The translations under genes were made by a program, and so were the position numbers. Shown here piece by piece: positions 24,735 through 32,863 of a DNA stretch of 64,000 nucleotides; positions within the stretch are counted from its first letter, which is position 1; each line of letters begins with the position of its first letter. The DNA is taken from the NCBI RefSeq assembly GCF_004342025.1, contig NZ_SLWN01000005.1, positions 186,001-250,000 on the forward strand, read 5' to 3'. Under the pieces are notes generated by a model. It saw only the letters and a list, made by a program, of their open reading frames with translations. It did no database searches and was not told where the DNA came from. Source of the stretch: Kribbella steppae. Its GTDB lineage: Bacteria > Actinomycetota > Actinomycetes > Propionibacteriales > Kribbellaceae.

Positions 24735-26066
24735 TTACTTGAGCTCCCCGTTGACCTCGTCGACGAATCCCTGCGCGGCCTTCTCCGGTGTCTGCCGGCC
24801 GAACAGCACCTCGGTGGTGTACCGCTGGATGATCTTCTCCACCTGACCGCCACCCACCGGCGGCGCCGGCGACGGGTCGCCGAGCTCCTTGCCGATGTCC
24901 TGGATGAACTTGGCGGACGCGGCGTCGGCCGGCTGCAGCTTCGGCGTCACCGCCGCGCGGATCTCGGTGTTCGGCGGCACGCCCCGCTCGGCGAGCAGGA
25001 TGTTGCCGGCCGCCGTGTTGTTGGACAGGTAGTTGACGAACTCGGACGCGGCCTTCTGGTTCTTCGACCGCGACGAGATCGACCAGAACATGGATCCCTT
25101 GTAGTAGGAGCCGTTCGCGTCGGCCTTGCCCTCGACGCTGGGGATCCGGAGCAGCTTGAGCTCCTGGCCGGCCGCCTTGCTCATCGCGTTCAGCTGGTTG
25201 CTCCACATCCAGCTCATGGCCAGCTTGCCGGTGGCCATCGCGGACTGGTCGAGCGCGGCGTTCATGTCCTGGGAGACGAACTCCGCCGACGGGATGGCCT
25301 TGGCGTCGCGCAGCTTCAGCACCTGCTGGTAGAACGCGGTCACCTGGCCGGGCGAGACGCCGAGCTTGCCGTCCTGGGTCCACAGCGACTCACCGTGCTG
25401 GCGGGCCCACAGGTTCAGCGCGGCCTCGTTGGTCCCCGGCGCGCCGGTCCCCCAGCCCTTGCCGTTCAGCTTGGTGCTGAGCTCGGCCGCGAGCTTGGTG
25501 TAGTCGTCCCAGGTCCAGGTGGTGTCGTCCGGAAGGGCCACGCCGGCGGCCTTGAAGATCGCCGGGTTGGCGACGATGGCGAAGGAGTTGATCCCGGCGT
25601 TGAGGCCGTACAGACCGCCGTCGAACTCACCGGCCTTGAGGGTGTCCTCCTCGAACTTGCCGGTGTCCAGCCCCTCGGCCTTCTTCAGGTCGAGCAGCGC
25701 GCCGCGGTCGGCGTACTCACGCAGGTACTTCTCGTCCATCTGGATGATGTCCGGTGCGTCGTTCGCGGCGACCGTGGTGGCGAGCTTGTCCCAGTACCCG
25801 GACCACTCGCCGAACTCACCCTTGATCGTCACGTTCGGGTGGTCCTTCTGGTACGCCTCGATCGCCTGCTGGGTCATCTTGGTGCGGGTGTCGCCACCCC
25901 ACCAGGTGAACCGGAGGGTGACCGGGCCGTCGGCGGATCCGCTGTCGTCGCCGGCGCCGCCGGAGTCGCCGCCGCAGGCGCTGGCGGCCAGCAGGGTGGT
26001 GGCGATCGCGGCGGCGGCCAGGGCCCGCAGGCGACGGCCCGCGGTGGGTGGGATGTGCGGCCTCAT
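24735..26066 (-). CDS. CUT1 sugar ABC transporter substrate-binding lipoprotein
   Basis: A 443-residue lipoprotein with a basic N-terminus, a hydrophobic stretch and the lipobox LLAASAC, anchoring it outside the membrane. The body is a family 1 extracellular solute-binding protein (TLRFTWWGGDTRTKMTQQAI; VNYLSNNTAAGNILL). The ATG at 26066 has GAAAGG 8 nt upstream. It is third in the operon after two permeases, with a 17-nt gap. The ligand is probably an oligosaccharide; nothing in the sequence identifies it. Confidence 0.92.
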   Translation of the reverse strand: MRPHIPPTAGRRLRALAAAAIATTLLAASACGGDSGGAGDDSGSADGPVTLRFTWWGGDTRTKMTQQAIEAYQKDHPNVTIKGEFGEWSGYWDKLATTVAANDAPDIIQMDEKYLREYADRGALLDLKKAEGLDTGKFEEDTLKAGEFDGGLYGLNAGINSFAIVANPAIFKAAGVALPDDTTWTWDDYTKLAAELSTKLNGKGWGTGAPGTNEAALNLWARQHGESLWTQDGKLGVSPGQVTAFYQQVLKLRDAKAIPSAEFVSQDMNAALDQSAMATGKLAMSWMWSNQLNAMSKAAGQELKLLRIPSVEGKADANGSYYKGSMFWSISSRSKNQKAASEFVNYLSNNTAAGNILLAERGVPPNTEIRAAVTPKLQPADAASAKFIQDIGKELGDPSPAPPVGGGQVEKIIQRYTTEVLFGRQTPEKAAQGFVDEVNGELK

Positions 26067-26083
26067 GATGTGAACCTTTCGTG

Positions 26084-26968
26084 TTACTTGATGCCGGTGG
26101 TCGCGATGCCCTTGATCAGGAACCGCTGGCCGAGCAGGAAGGCGAGGAAGATCGGGACGAGGGAGACGACCGACATGGCGAACATCGATCCCCAGGACGA
26201 TTCCGCGGTCGCGTCGACGAACGACCGCAGGGCCACCGGGACGGTGTACATCTTCGGATCGGTCAGGTAGATCAGCTGGCTGAAGAAGTCGTTCCAGGTC
26301 CAGATGAACGTGAAGATCGCGGTGGTCGCCAGCGCCGGCACCATCAGCGGCAGGATCACCCGCAGGAAGGTCCCGGCCCGGCCGCAGCCGTCGATCCGGG
26401 CCGCCTCGTCCAGCTCGCGCGGGATACCGCGGATGAACTGCACCATCAGGAAGATGAAGAAGGCGTCGGTGGCCAGCATCTTCGGGATGACCAGCGGCAG
26501 GAACGTGTTGATCCAGCCGGCCTGCGAGAACAGGATGTACTGCGGCACGATCACCACGTGGATCGGCAGCATGATGCTGAGCAGCATGATCGCGAACCAG
26601 AACTTCTTCCCGACGAACTCCAGCCGGGCGAACGCGTACGCCGCCATCGAGCACGACACCAGGTTGCCCACGACGCTGCCCAGCACCACGGCCGCGGAGT
26701 TCAGCAGGTAGCGGGTGAACGGCTCGGTCAGCGCGTTCCAGCCGACCCGGTAGTTCTCGATCCGCAGGTCCTTCACCAGCAGGCCCGGCTCGCGGAAGAT
26801 CTCGTTGCCCGGCCGCAGTGAGCTGACCACCATCCAGATCACCGGGTAGAGCATCACCAGGGCGGCAGCGGCCAGCGCGAGGTGGATCACGAACGGCCGG
26901 ATCCGGACCCAGGTGATCGCACCGGACCGTCGCGCGGCCAGCGTGCTTCGGATCGTCTCAGTCGTCAT
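26084..26968 (-). CDS. Carbohydrate ABC transporter permease (MalG type)
   Basis: A 294-residue inner-membrane permease with six predicted helices. It carries the EAA loop that docks the ATPase, ELDEAARIDGCGRAGTFLRV, followed by LPLMVPALATTAIFTFIWTWNDF, the MalG-like C-terminal pattern. It overlaps the end of the first permease gene by 11 bp, so translation is coupled. It pairs with the MalF-type permease and the lipoprotein in one CUT1 transporter. Confidence 0.92.
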   Translation of the reverse strand: MTTETIRSTLAARRSGAITWVRIRPFVIHLALAAAALVMLYPVIWMVVSSLRPGNEIFREPGLLVKDLRIENYRVGWNALTEPFTRYLLNSAAVVLGSVVGNLVSCSMAAYAFARLEFVGKKFWFAIMLLSIMLPIHVVIVPQYILFSQAGWINTFLPLVIPKMLATDAFFIFLMVQFIRGIPRELDEAARIDGCGRAGTFLRVILPLMVPALATTAIFTFIWTWNDFFSQLIYLTDPKMYTVPVALRSFVDATAESSWGSMFAMSVVSLVPIFLAFLLGQRFLIKGIATTGIK

Positions 26969-27917
26969 AGAACACCCAGTACTTCGAGGCGAAGAAGTTC
27001 GCCGCGGTGAAGACCCCGATGATCACGAGCAGGAACCACGCCATCGCGGAGGCGTAGCCCATGTCGAAATTGCCGAAGCCCCGGTCGTAGAGGTAGAGCG
27101 TGAAGAACATGGTCGAGTCCGACGGCCCACCGCTTCCCCCGGAGACGACGAACGCCTGGGTGAAGGACTGGAACGCGTGGATGATCTGCAGCACCAGGTT
27201 GAAGAAGATGATCGGGGTGAGCAGCGGCAGCGTGATGCTGAAGAACCGGCGCAGCGTCCCGGCACCGTCCACCGACGCGGCCTCGTAGTACATCGCCGGG
27301 ATCTGCCGCAGGCCGGCCAGGAAGATCACCATCGGCGAGCCGAACGTCCACACGTTCAGCACCACCAGGGTGCCCAGCGCCGTACTCGGGTCGGAGATCC
27401 AGCCCTTGCCGTCGATCCCGACCAGGGCGAGCACCTGGTTCATCAGACCCTCGGTGCCGAACACCTGGCGCCACAGGATCGCGATCGCGACACTCGAACC
27501 GAGCAGCGACGGCAGGTAGAAGACCGAACGGTAGAACGCCATCCCGCGGACACCGCGGTCCAGGACGACGGCGAGCAGCAGGGCGACCGTGAGCTGCAGC
27601 GGCACCGAGACGAACACGTAGGTGAAGGTGACGCGCAGCGAGTTGTGCAGCCGCTCGTCGGACAGCATCCGGGTGAAGTTCTCGAACCCGATCCACTGGG
27701 GCGCCTGGATCAGGTTGTAGTCCGTGAAGGACAGGTACAACGAGGCCAGCATCGGCCCGATGGTGATGAGGAACAGCCCTAGCAGCCACGGCGCGAGAAA
27801 CAGGTACGCAGCCAGATTGTCTCGCTTGTAGACCTTTCCCGCCCCGCCGCCCCGGTCAGGCTTCTGCCCTGCGGGTTTCTTCTGCCGGAGCGTGCCGAGC
27901 TCGCCCAGCGCACTCAT
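26958..27917 (-). CDS. Sugar ABC transporter permease (MalF type)
   Basis: A 319-residue permease, first gene of the five-gene operon. A long Lys/Gly-rich cytosolic N-terminus precedes six helices. The EAA loop reads MYYEAASVDGAGTLRRFFSI and is followed by LPLLTPIIFFNLVLQII. GAGGTAAG lies upstream of the ATG. The operon encodes no ATPase, so a shared multiple-sugar ATPase is presumably used. Transcription likely comes from the promoter at 27.97-28.0 kb. Confidence 0.92.
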   Translation of the reverse strand: MSALGELGTLRQKKPAGQKPDRGGGAGKVYKRDNLAAYLFLAPWLLGLFLITIGPMLASLYLSFTDYNLIQAPQWIGFENFTRMLSDERLHNSLRVTFTYVFVSVPLQLTVALLLAVVLDRGVRGMAFYRSVFYLPSLLGSSVAIAILWRQVFGTEGLMNQVLALVGIDGKGWISDPSTALGTLVVLNVWTFGSPMVIFLAGLRQIPAMYYEAASVDGAGTLRRFFSITLPLLTPIIFFNLVLQIIHAFQSFTQAFVVSGGSGGPSDSTMFFTLYLYDRGFGNFDMGYASAMAWFLLVIIGVFTAANFFASKYWVFYDD

Positions 27918-27946
27918 ATTCTTACCTCCGGAAACCTCGCGGCCGC

Positions 27947-27999
27947 GGAAAGCGCTTGCCTTGGCCGGTCAAGTTAGCCCAGGAAACCGGTTCACACAA
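27947..27999 (-). promoter_or_regulatory. Promoter and LacI-type operators of the transporter operon
   Basis: Reading leftward: -35 TTGTGT (27994-27999), a 17-nt spacer, then -10 TAACTT (27971-27976). The spacer holds the palindrome AACCGGTT (27985-27992). Just past the expected start point is GGCAAGCGCTTTCC (27947-27960), a LacI-family operator core (AAGCGCTT). A near-identical site lies in the same relative position for the divergent gene. Confidence 0.65.
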
Positions 28000-28046
28000 G
28001 ACTTTGAGCCAACCTCGGCTGACCAGAAGCGGACTCGTGCGAAGTA

Positions 28047-28100
28047 TTGACAGGACAAACCTCCGAGGAGACAGTACTGGACATTTGGCAACCGCTTACC
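28047..28100 (+). promoter_or_regulatory. Promoter and operator of the divergent secreted-protein gene
   Basis: A perfect -35 TTGACA (28047-28052), a 17-nt spacer and GACAGT (28070-28075) as a plausible -10. GGCAACCGCTTACC (28087-28100) follows the expected start point and matches 12 of 14 bases of the operator serving the divergent transporter operon, in the same orientation relative to transcription. The two directions are therefore probably co-regulated. Confidence 0.65.
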
Positions 28101-28143
28101 GGCGCCGATGGGCGGTGCGTCCCCTGTCACCTTGGAGGCTTCG

Positions 28144-29904
28144 ATGCAGCGTCGTACGTTCCTCGCCGGCTCACTGACCACGCTGACGGTCGGTGCCCTC
28201 TACCCGGCCACCTCGGCCGGGGCTACAGATGCTGGAGTAGCTGCTGTGGACGAAGACTTCCTCGCCGTACTGACCAACGCCAACCAGGTGCAGATCCCGC
28301 TGGTACTGGGCAATCTGCAGAACCCGTCCGACAGTGTCCGGGCCGTCGCGCGGAAGGCCCGTCGGCTCGTCTCCGGGTACGTGTGGGGCAAGTCGTCGTA
28401 CCACCATGACGCGTCCTTGCTGGCGCCGTTGCTCTGGCTGGCCGAACAGCTCGCGGCGCGGCAGCACGAGGATGGCTTGTACGACGTCGGCAACCTGCAC
28501 TCGCCGCCGGACACCTCGTTCGCCATCCAGGACATCTGCATGGTCTACGGGCTGCTCGACGCCGACGACCAGGCGGAGACCAAGCCACACCGGGCGATTC
28601 TGGCGAACGTACTGCGGAAGGCCGGCCCCGCACTCGCGAGCGGCGGCGTGCACACGCCCAACCACCGTTGGGAGATCGCGGCCGCGCTGGCGCGGACCCA
28701 CCACCTGTTCCCGGACCGCCGGTACGCCGCCCGCATCGACGACTGGCTCGACGAGGGCATCGACGCGACCCCGGACGGGATCTACAGCGAACGCAGCTCG
28801 ACGTACGCCTCCGAGGTCACGAACCACTGTCTGCTCACGGTCGCCTGGCTGCGGGACAAGCCCGAGCTGCTCGAGTACGTCCGGCGCAACCTGGACGCGA
28901 CGCTGTACTTCCTCGAGCCGAACGGCGAGGTCGACACGGTCGCGTCCCGGCGGCAGGACCAGAACCGGATCCGCGAGATCTGGTGGTACCTGACCCAGTT
29001 CCGCGAGCTCGCCCACCACTCGGGTGACGGCAGGTTCTCAACTGTTGCCAAGAGCATCGAGCAGCGCGGCACCGGTGAGATCGGCGACTTCCTGGCCGAG
29101 GTGCTGGAACGGCCGGAGATCGCGGCGGTGCTGCCGGCCGCCAAGCCCGCGCCCACCGACTTCGCTCAGCACTACCCGTCGCAGGCGTCGGCACGGATCC
29201 GGCGGGGTACGCGGACTGCGACTGTCTTCGGTGGAACGGACTTCCACGACATCCCCGTGATCGCCTCCGGCCTGTCCACCAACCCGACGTTCTTCAAGCT
29301 ACGCAACGGTGCCGCGATCCTCGACTCGGTCCGGCTGTCGCCGCAGTTCTTCAGCACCGGCCACTTCCGCAGCGACGGCATGCGCCCTGTCGGACCGCGC
29401 ACGTACAAGCTGGCGCAGGAGGTGAAGGTGCCGTACCACCTGCCGCTGCCGAAGCGGTACCGGCGGGAGGACGGTCTCTACGCGCTCACCCTCGACGGGC
29501 GGTTCTACGCGTCGATGGACTTCCCGCACCGGCCGAAGCAGTACCGGACGCTGCGGACCGAGGTCACGATCGTTGAGGTCGGCAACGGGTACGACCTGAC
29601 CTTCGAGTTCGACGGTGACGAAACGGCGTACGCGATCGAGCTGTGCTTCCGCGCCGGCGGCACGCTGGCCGGGGTCGAGACGTTGGGGACCGCCGGCAAC
29701 CACCAACTGGTCTCCGGCACCGGTTCCTACACGGTCGGCTCCGACCGGATCGAGTTCGGCCCGGGCAACGGCGCCACCCGGGTCTCCATGGACCCGGGTG
29801 AGCGCTACACCTACCTCGGCGGCAGTCTCACCCCGGACGGCCTCCGCGTGTACATCACCGGCCGCACCCCGGGCCGGCAAAGCCTGCAGTTGCGTACTTC
29901 TTAG
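28144..29904 (+). CDS. Tat-exported protein, possible polysaccharide lyase (unassigned)
   Basis: A 586-residue protein with a short twin-arginine signal (MQRRTFLAGS, hydrophobic, ending TSAGA). The first 330 residues are mostly helical with repeated DGLYD/HHDASLL/NHRWEIAAAL segments that suggest an (alpha/alpha) toroid. The last 230 residues are beta-rich with Tyr/His/Arg-rich strands. This two-part layout is that of toroid-plus-sandwich polysaccharide lyases and heparinase-like proteins, but I see no diagnostic family motif. GGAGG lies 5 nt before the ATG. It shares LacI-type control with the divergent transporter, suggesting it releases the transported sugar. Function inferred. Confidence 0.55.
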   Translation: MQRRTFLAGSLTTLTVGALYPATSAGATDAGVAAVDEDFLAVLTNANQVQIPLVLGNLQNPSDSVRAVARKARRLVSGYVWGKSSYHHDASLLAPLLWLAEQLAARQHEDGLYDVGNLHSPPDTSFAIQDICMVYGLLDADDQAETKPHRAILANVLRKAGPALASGGVHTPNHRWEIAAALARTHHLFPDRRYAARIDDWLDEGIDATPDGIYSERSSTYASEVTNHCLLTVAWLRDKPELLEYVRRNLDATLYFLEPNGEVDTVASRRQDQNRIREIWWYLTQFRELAHHSGDGRFSTVAKSIEQRGTGEIGDFLAEVLERPEIAAVLPAAKPAPTDFAQHYPSQASARIRRGTRTATVFGGTDFHDIPVIASGLSTNPTFFKLRNGAAILDSVRLSPQFFSTGHFRSDGMRPVGPRTYKLAQEVKVPYHLPLPKRYRREDGLYALTLDGRFYASMDFPHRPKQYRTLRTEVTIVEVGNGYDLTFEFDGDETAYAIELCFRAGGTLAGVETLGTAGNHQLVSGTGSYTVGSDRIEFGPGNGATRVSMDPGERYTYLGGSLTPDGLRVYITGRTPGRQSLQLRTS

Positions 29905-30878
29905 GCGGTGATGACCACCTTCGCGCGAGCGTGCTCCGTCTCCACGTACCGAATGGCCTCAGCGATCTCGGCCAGCGGGTAGGTGCGATCGATGGCCGGG
30001 ATCAGCTTCCTGTCCTCGGCCATCGTTCGGAGCGTTGCGAGGTTCTCCGCACTCGGCTTCGCGTCGAAGGTGACGATCCGCTGGCTGACGAAGCGGGACA
30101 GCAGCATGCCTCGGATCATCAGGCCGACCGGGCCGAACACGCTGCCGCCGCGGAACACTCCGCCACCGGACAGGATGAGAAGCCCGGTCGGCGTCAGCGC
30201 GCGGCGCAGGTCGGCGAGAGAGCGGTTTCCCACCAGGTCGAGTACGACGTCGTACTGCTTGCTGGTGAAGTCGTCCTGCGTGTAGTCGACGACTGCATCG
30301 GCGCCGAGCGATCGCATCAGGTCGACGTTCTTCGTGCTGCAGACAGCGGTCACCTCCGCGTCGAGCGCCTTGGCGATCTGTACGGCGAAGGTCCCGACGC
30401 CACCCGAGGCACCATTGATCAGGAGTTGCTGTCCGGCCTTCAGTTGCGCCACATCACGCAACCCCATCAGGGCGGTGTTCGCCGCGAGCGGCATCGCGGC
30501 CGCCTGCTCGAACGTCAGGTTGGCGGGTTTCGTGTCGACCACGGTGTCCGGCGCCTTCACGTACTCGGCGAACGCTCCGCCCGCCTCGCCGTACACCTCA
30601 TCGCCCGGCTTCAACCGCCGTACGTCCGGCCCGACGGCTTCCACTACTCCGGCGAAGTCCGTGCCCAGGTCCATCTTGGGCGCCCGGAGCCCGAACGTCG
30701 CCGGATCCATCAGCCGGGCGACGTACGGGTCTCCACGCATGACGTGCCAGTCACGGGCGTTCAGGGACGCCGCTCGGACCCGCACGAGCACCTCGTTGCC
30801 GACGACACCGGGCTGGTCGATCTCCTTGACCTCCAGTGCCTCCGGCCCGCCGTACCGCCCCTGCACAACCGCCTTCAT
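29901..30878 (-). CDS. NAD(P)-dependent zinc-type alcohol dehydrogenase / quinone reductase-like
   Basis: A 325-residue medium-chain dehydrogenase/reductase. It has the GroES-like N-terminal domain (VVGNEVLVRVRAASLNARDWHVMRGD) and a Rossmann domain with INGASGGVGTFAVQIAKAL. The catalytic zinc ligands of true alcohol dehydrogenases are not evident (LNARDW rather than CxxD), so it fits the zinc-independent quinone oxidoreductase branch. GGGGAGG precedes the ATG at 30878 by 7 nt. It overlaps the convergent secreted-protein gene by 4 bp. Confidence 0.88.
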   Translation of the reverse strand: MKAVVQGRYGGPEALEVKEIDQPGVVGNEVLVRVRAASLNARDWHVMRGDPYVARLMDPATFGLRAPKMDLGTDFAGVVEAVGPDVRRLKPGDEVYGEAGGAFAEYVKAPDTVVDTKPANLTFEQAAAMPLAANTALMGLRDVAQLKAGQQLLINGASGGVGTFAVQIAKALDAEVTAVCSTKNVDLMRSLGADAVVDYTQDDFTSKQYDVVLDLVGNRSLADLRRALTPTGLLILSGGGVFRGGSVFGPVGLMIRGMLLSRFVSQRIVTFDAKPSAENLATLRTMAEDRKLIPAIDRTYPLAEIAEAIRYVETEHARAKVVITA

Positions 30879-30960
30879 CCGGATCCTCCCCTTCGGTGGC
30901 TGCGACGCTATCCGGTGAAGTGATCCGGGGCCATCCGGACGATCCCTACGCGATCCCTGG

Positions 30961-32811
30961 CTACCCTGCCCGGACTGTTGTCTCGAGTACGCCGTCATGC
31001 GGGATGCGGAGCACGTGGATGCGGCGGCTCTGGTCGCGGAGGTAGGTGCGGGTGGAGGTCGTGAGCGAGGCCGGCCGGTTCCCGGACCAGGTGATGGTGA
31101 TGACGGCCGCGCCGCGCTTGATCGTGAGGGCCTCGGCGGTCGCCGTACGCGTCTGGTTGTAAGGGACGACAGTGCCGTCCGAGAACGTGACCTCGTCACC
31201 TGGCCGGAGGACCAGTGGGACCTGCTCGGTGGCGGCCGCGGTCGCCGCGACCCGCCGGGTGACGGAGTTCGAACCGAGGATCAGGTCGGTCGACACCGAA
31301 CCGTCGGTGGTGCGGTAGCGGACCAGATCCTCCGACGGGTACTCGGCGACAAGGTTGCTCTCGGCATCGGCCTTGCCATTCCGGACCGTTGCCCAGCACC
31401 CGGTCGACGTCTGCTGCGCGTGGATCACCGTGCCGGCCACCGGATGCCAGAGGAAGCCGGTGCCGGCCTTGACCACACTGCCCGGCCGGGTCCCGAAGAA
31501 CGCGCCGAGGTAGAAGCCCGGACGCCGTACGTAGAGGTAGTCCTGGTTCTCCACCTCGTCGCGGCGCAGCTCGGTGAAGTGGTCCTGGCGAAGGTACGGG
31601 ATCCGCGCGATCGCAGCACGCTTCGCGGCGCTGGTCGGCAGGGTCTCGCCGTACGGCGCGTGCGCGATGATGCGTGGTGACGTGTCCTGCTTGGCGAGCA
31701 CGGGGACCGGCGCCGGATCGGCTGCCCAGCCGGCGCGCAGCGCCGCCTTGTCCTCGCGGGAGGTGAAGAACGCGCCGAGCTCCGGTACGGCGGGGACGAA
31801 GTGTGAGCCGAGGATGCTCCGGTCGGGATCCGGGATCGCGTCGTCGTAGTACGCGGTGGCGGTGCGGTCGGACACGGCGTAGTACGTCAGCCAGCCGGAG
31901 CCGTCCGGCTCGCGCAGCAGGTTGTAGCCGAACCAGTCGGTGAACTTCCGCGTCATCGAGACGAGTAGCGGGTTCCGGCTGTGCAGGTAGAGCTCGGCCA
32001 TCTCCGGCAGCATCACCTCGAAGTTGTAGTTGATGTCCATGCCGCGGGGGTCGTAGAAGAACCCGGCCGGGCTCTGCGACCACTTGGCGACGTACCGGAT
32101 CCGCTCCTGCAGCCGGAGCCAGCGGGCCTGGTCGGGCAACAGCCGGAGGGTGAGTGCGGAGCCGGCCACACCGGCGACGGCCTGGTTGGTGTACTGGAAC
32201 GGGTCGTCCCAGACCACGGTGTTGGCCGGATCCAGGTACCAGTCGACTCCCTTGCGCAGGGCAACTTCCAGCTCGGTACGACGGCTCGGCAGCGCACCGG
32301 CCTGACGGAGATTGGCGAGCGTCTTGGCCAGGTAGCCGAGACCGAAGCCACTCGACGCCTTGCCCCGCTCACCTGGGGCGTACTCCGGCCACGACCCGTC
32401 CGGGTTCTGCAGCTTCAGGTAGTGCTCCAACGCGGCATCCAGCCGCCCGAGCAGGGCGGGGTCGCGGTGGTACGGATTCCACGCCCGCTGGTTGGCGTAG
32501 AACCAGCTCAACGTGAACACGTGCTCCTGCACCCGCGCGTTGAACGGCTGCGCCGGCGTTCGCCACCACCCACCACCCATGAACCCGTACGGATCGGTGT
32601 CCACGATGTCGTTGGTCATCGGCGCCAGAGTCACCAGATACCCCGCAAACCGCTGCTCCCCCGCCGCGAACACCCGCCGATCCGGCGCCCCCACCGGAAG
32701 ACTCGCAAGCAGGGGGAGACTTCCAGCGGCACGCGCGGGCGAGGACATCAGTGCGGGCGCGAGTCCGGCAGAGGCGGCACCGAGCAGGACAGTACGACGT
32801 TTGACGGGCAT
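30961..32811 (-). CDS. Tat-exported protein of unknown family with QNPDGSW toroid-like repeat
   Basis: A 616-residue protein with a twin-arginine signal (VKRRTVLLGAASAG). The N-terminal two-thirds are helical and include LQNPDGSWPEY, a QxxDGSW-type motif seen in alpha-toroid enzymes, and many aromatic residues (GGGWWRTP; YNFEVMLPEMAELYLHSRN). The C-terminal 200 residues are beta-rich. AGGAG lies 7 nt before the ATG at 32811. It follows the beta-helix gene by 52 nt on the same strand, so the two are probably one operon. It may be a glycan-processing enzyme; no known catalytic motif was recognised. Confidence 0.55.
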   Translation of the reverse strand: MPVKRRTVLLGAASAGLAPALMSSPARAAGSLPLLASLPVGAPDRRVFAAGEQRFAGYLVTLAPMTNDIVDTDPYGFMGGGWWRTPAQPFNARVQEHVFTLSWFYANQRAWNPYHRDPALLGRLDAALEHYLKLQNPDGSWPEYAPGERGKASSGFGLGYLAKTLANLRQAGALPSRRTELEVALRKGVDWYLDPANTVVWDDPFQYTNQAVAGVAGSALTLRLLPDQARWLRLQERIRYVAKWSQSPAGFFYDPRGMDINYNFEVMLPEMAELYLHSRNPLLVSMTRKFTDWFGYNLLREPDGSGWLTYYAVSDRTATAYYDDAIPDPDRSILGSHFVPAVPELGAFFTSREDKAALRAGWAADPAPVPVLAKQDTSPRIIAHAPYGETLPTSAAKRAAIARIPYLRQDHFTELRRDEVENQDYLYVRRPGFYLGAFFGTRPGSVVKAGTGFLWHPVAGTVIHAQQTSTGCWATVRNGKADAESNLVAEYPSEDLVRYRTTDGSVSTDLILGSNSVTRRVAATAAATEQVPLVLRPGDEVTFSDGTVVPYNQTRTATAEALTIKRGAAVITITWSGNRPASLTTSTRTYLRDQSRRIHVLRIPHDGVLETTVRAG

Positions 32812-32863
32812 GACTGGACTCCTGACAAGACTGAGCATTTTCGGGATGGCGGGAGGTCGGGGT

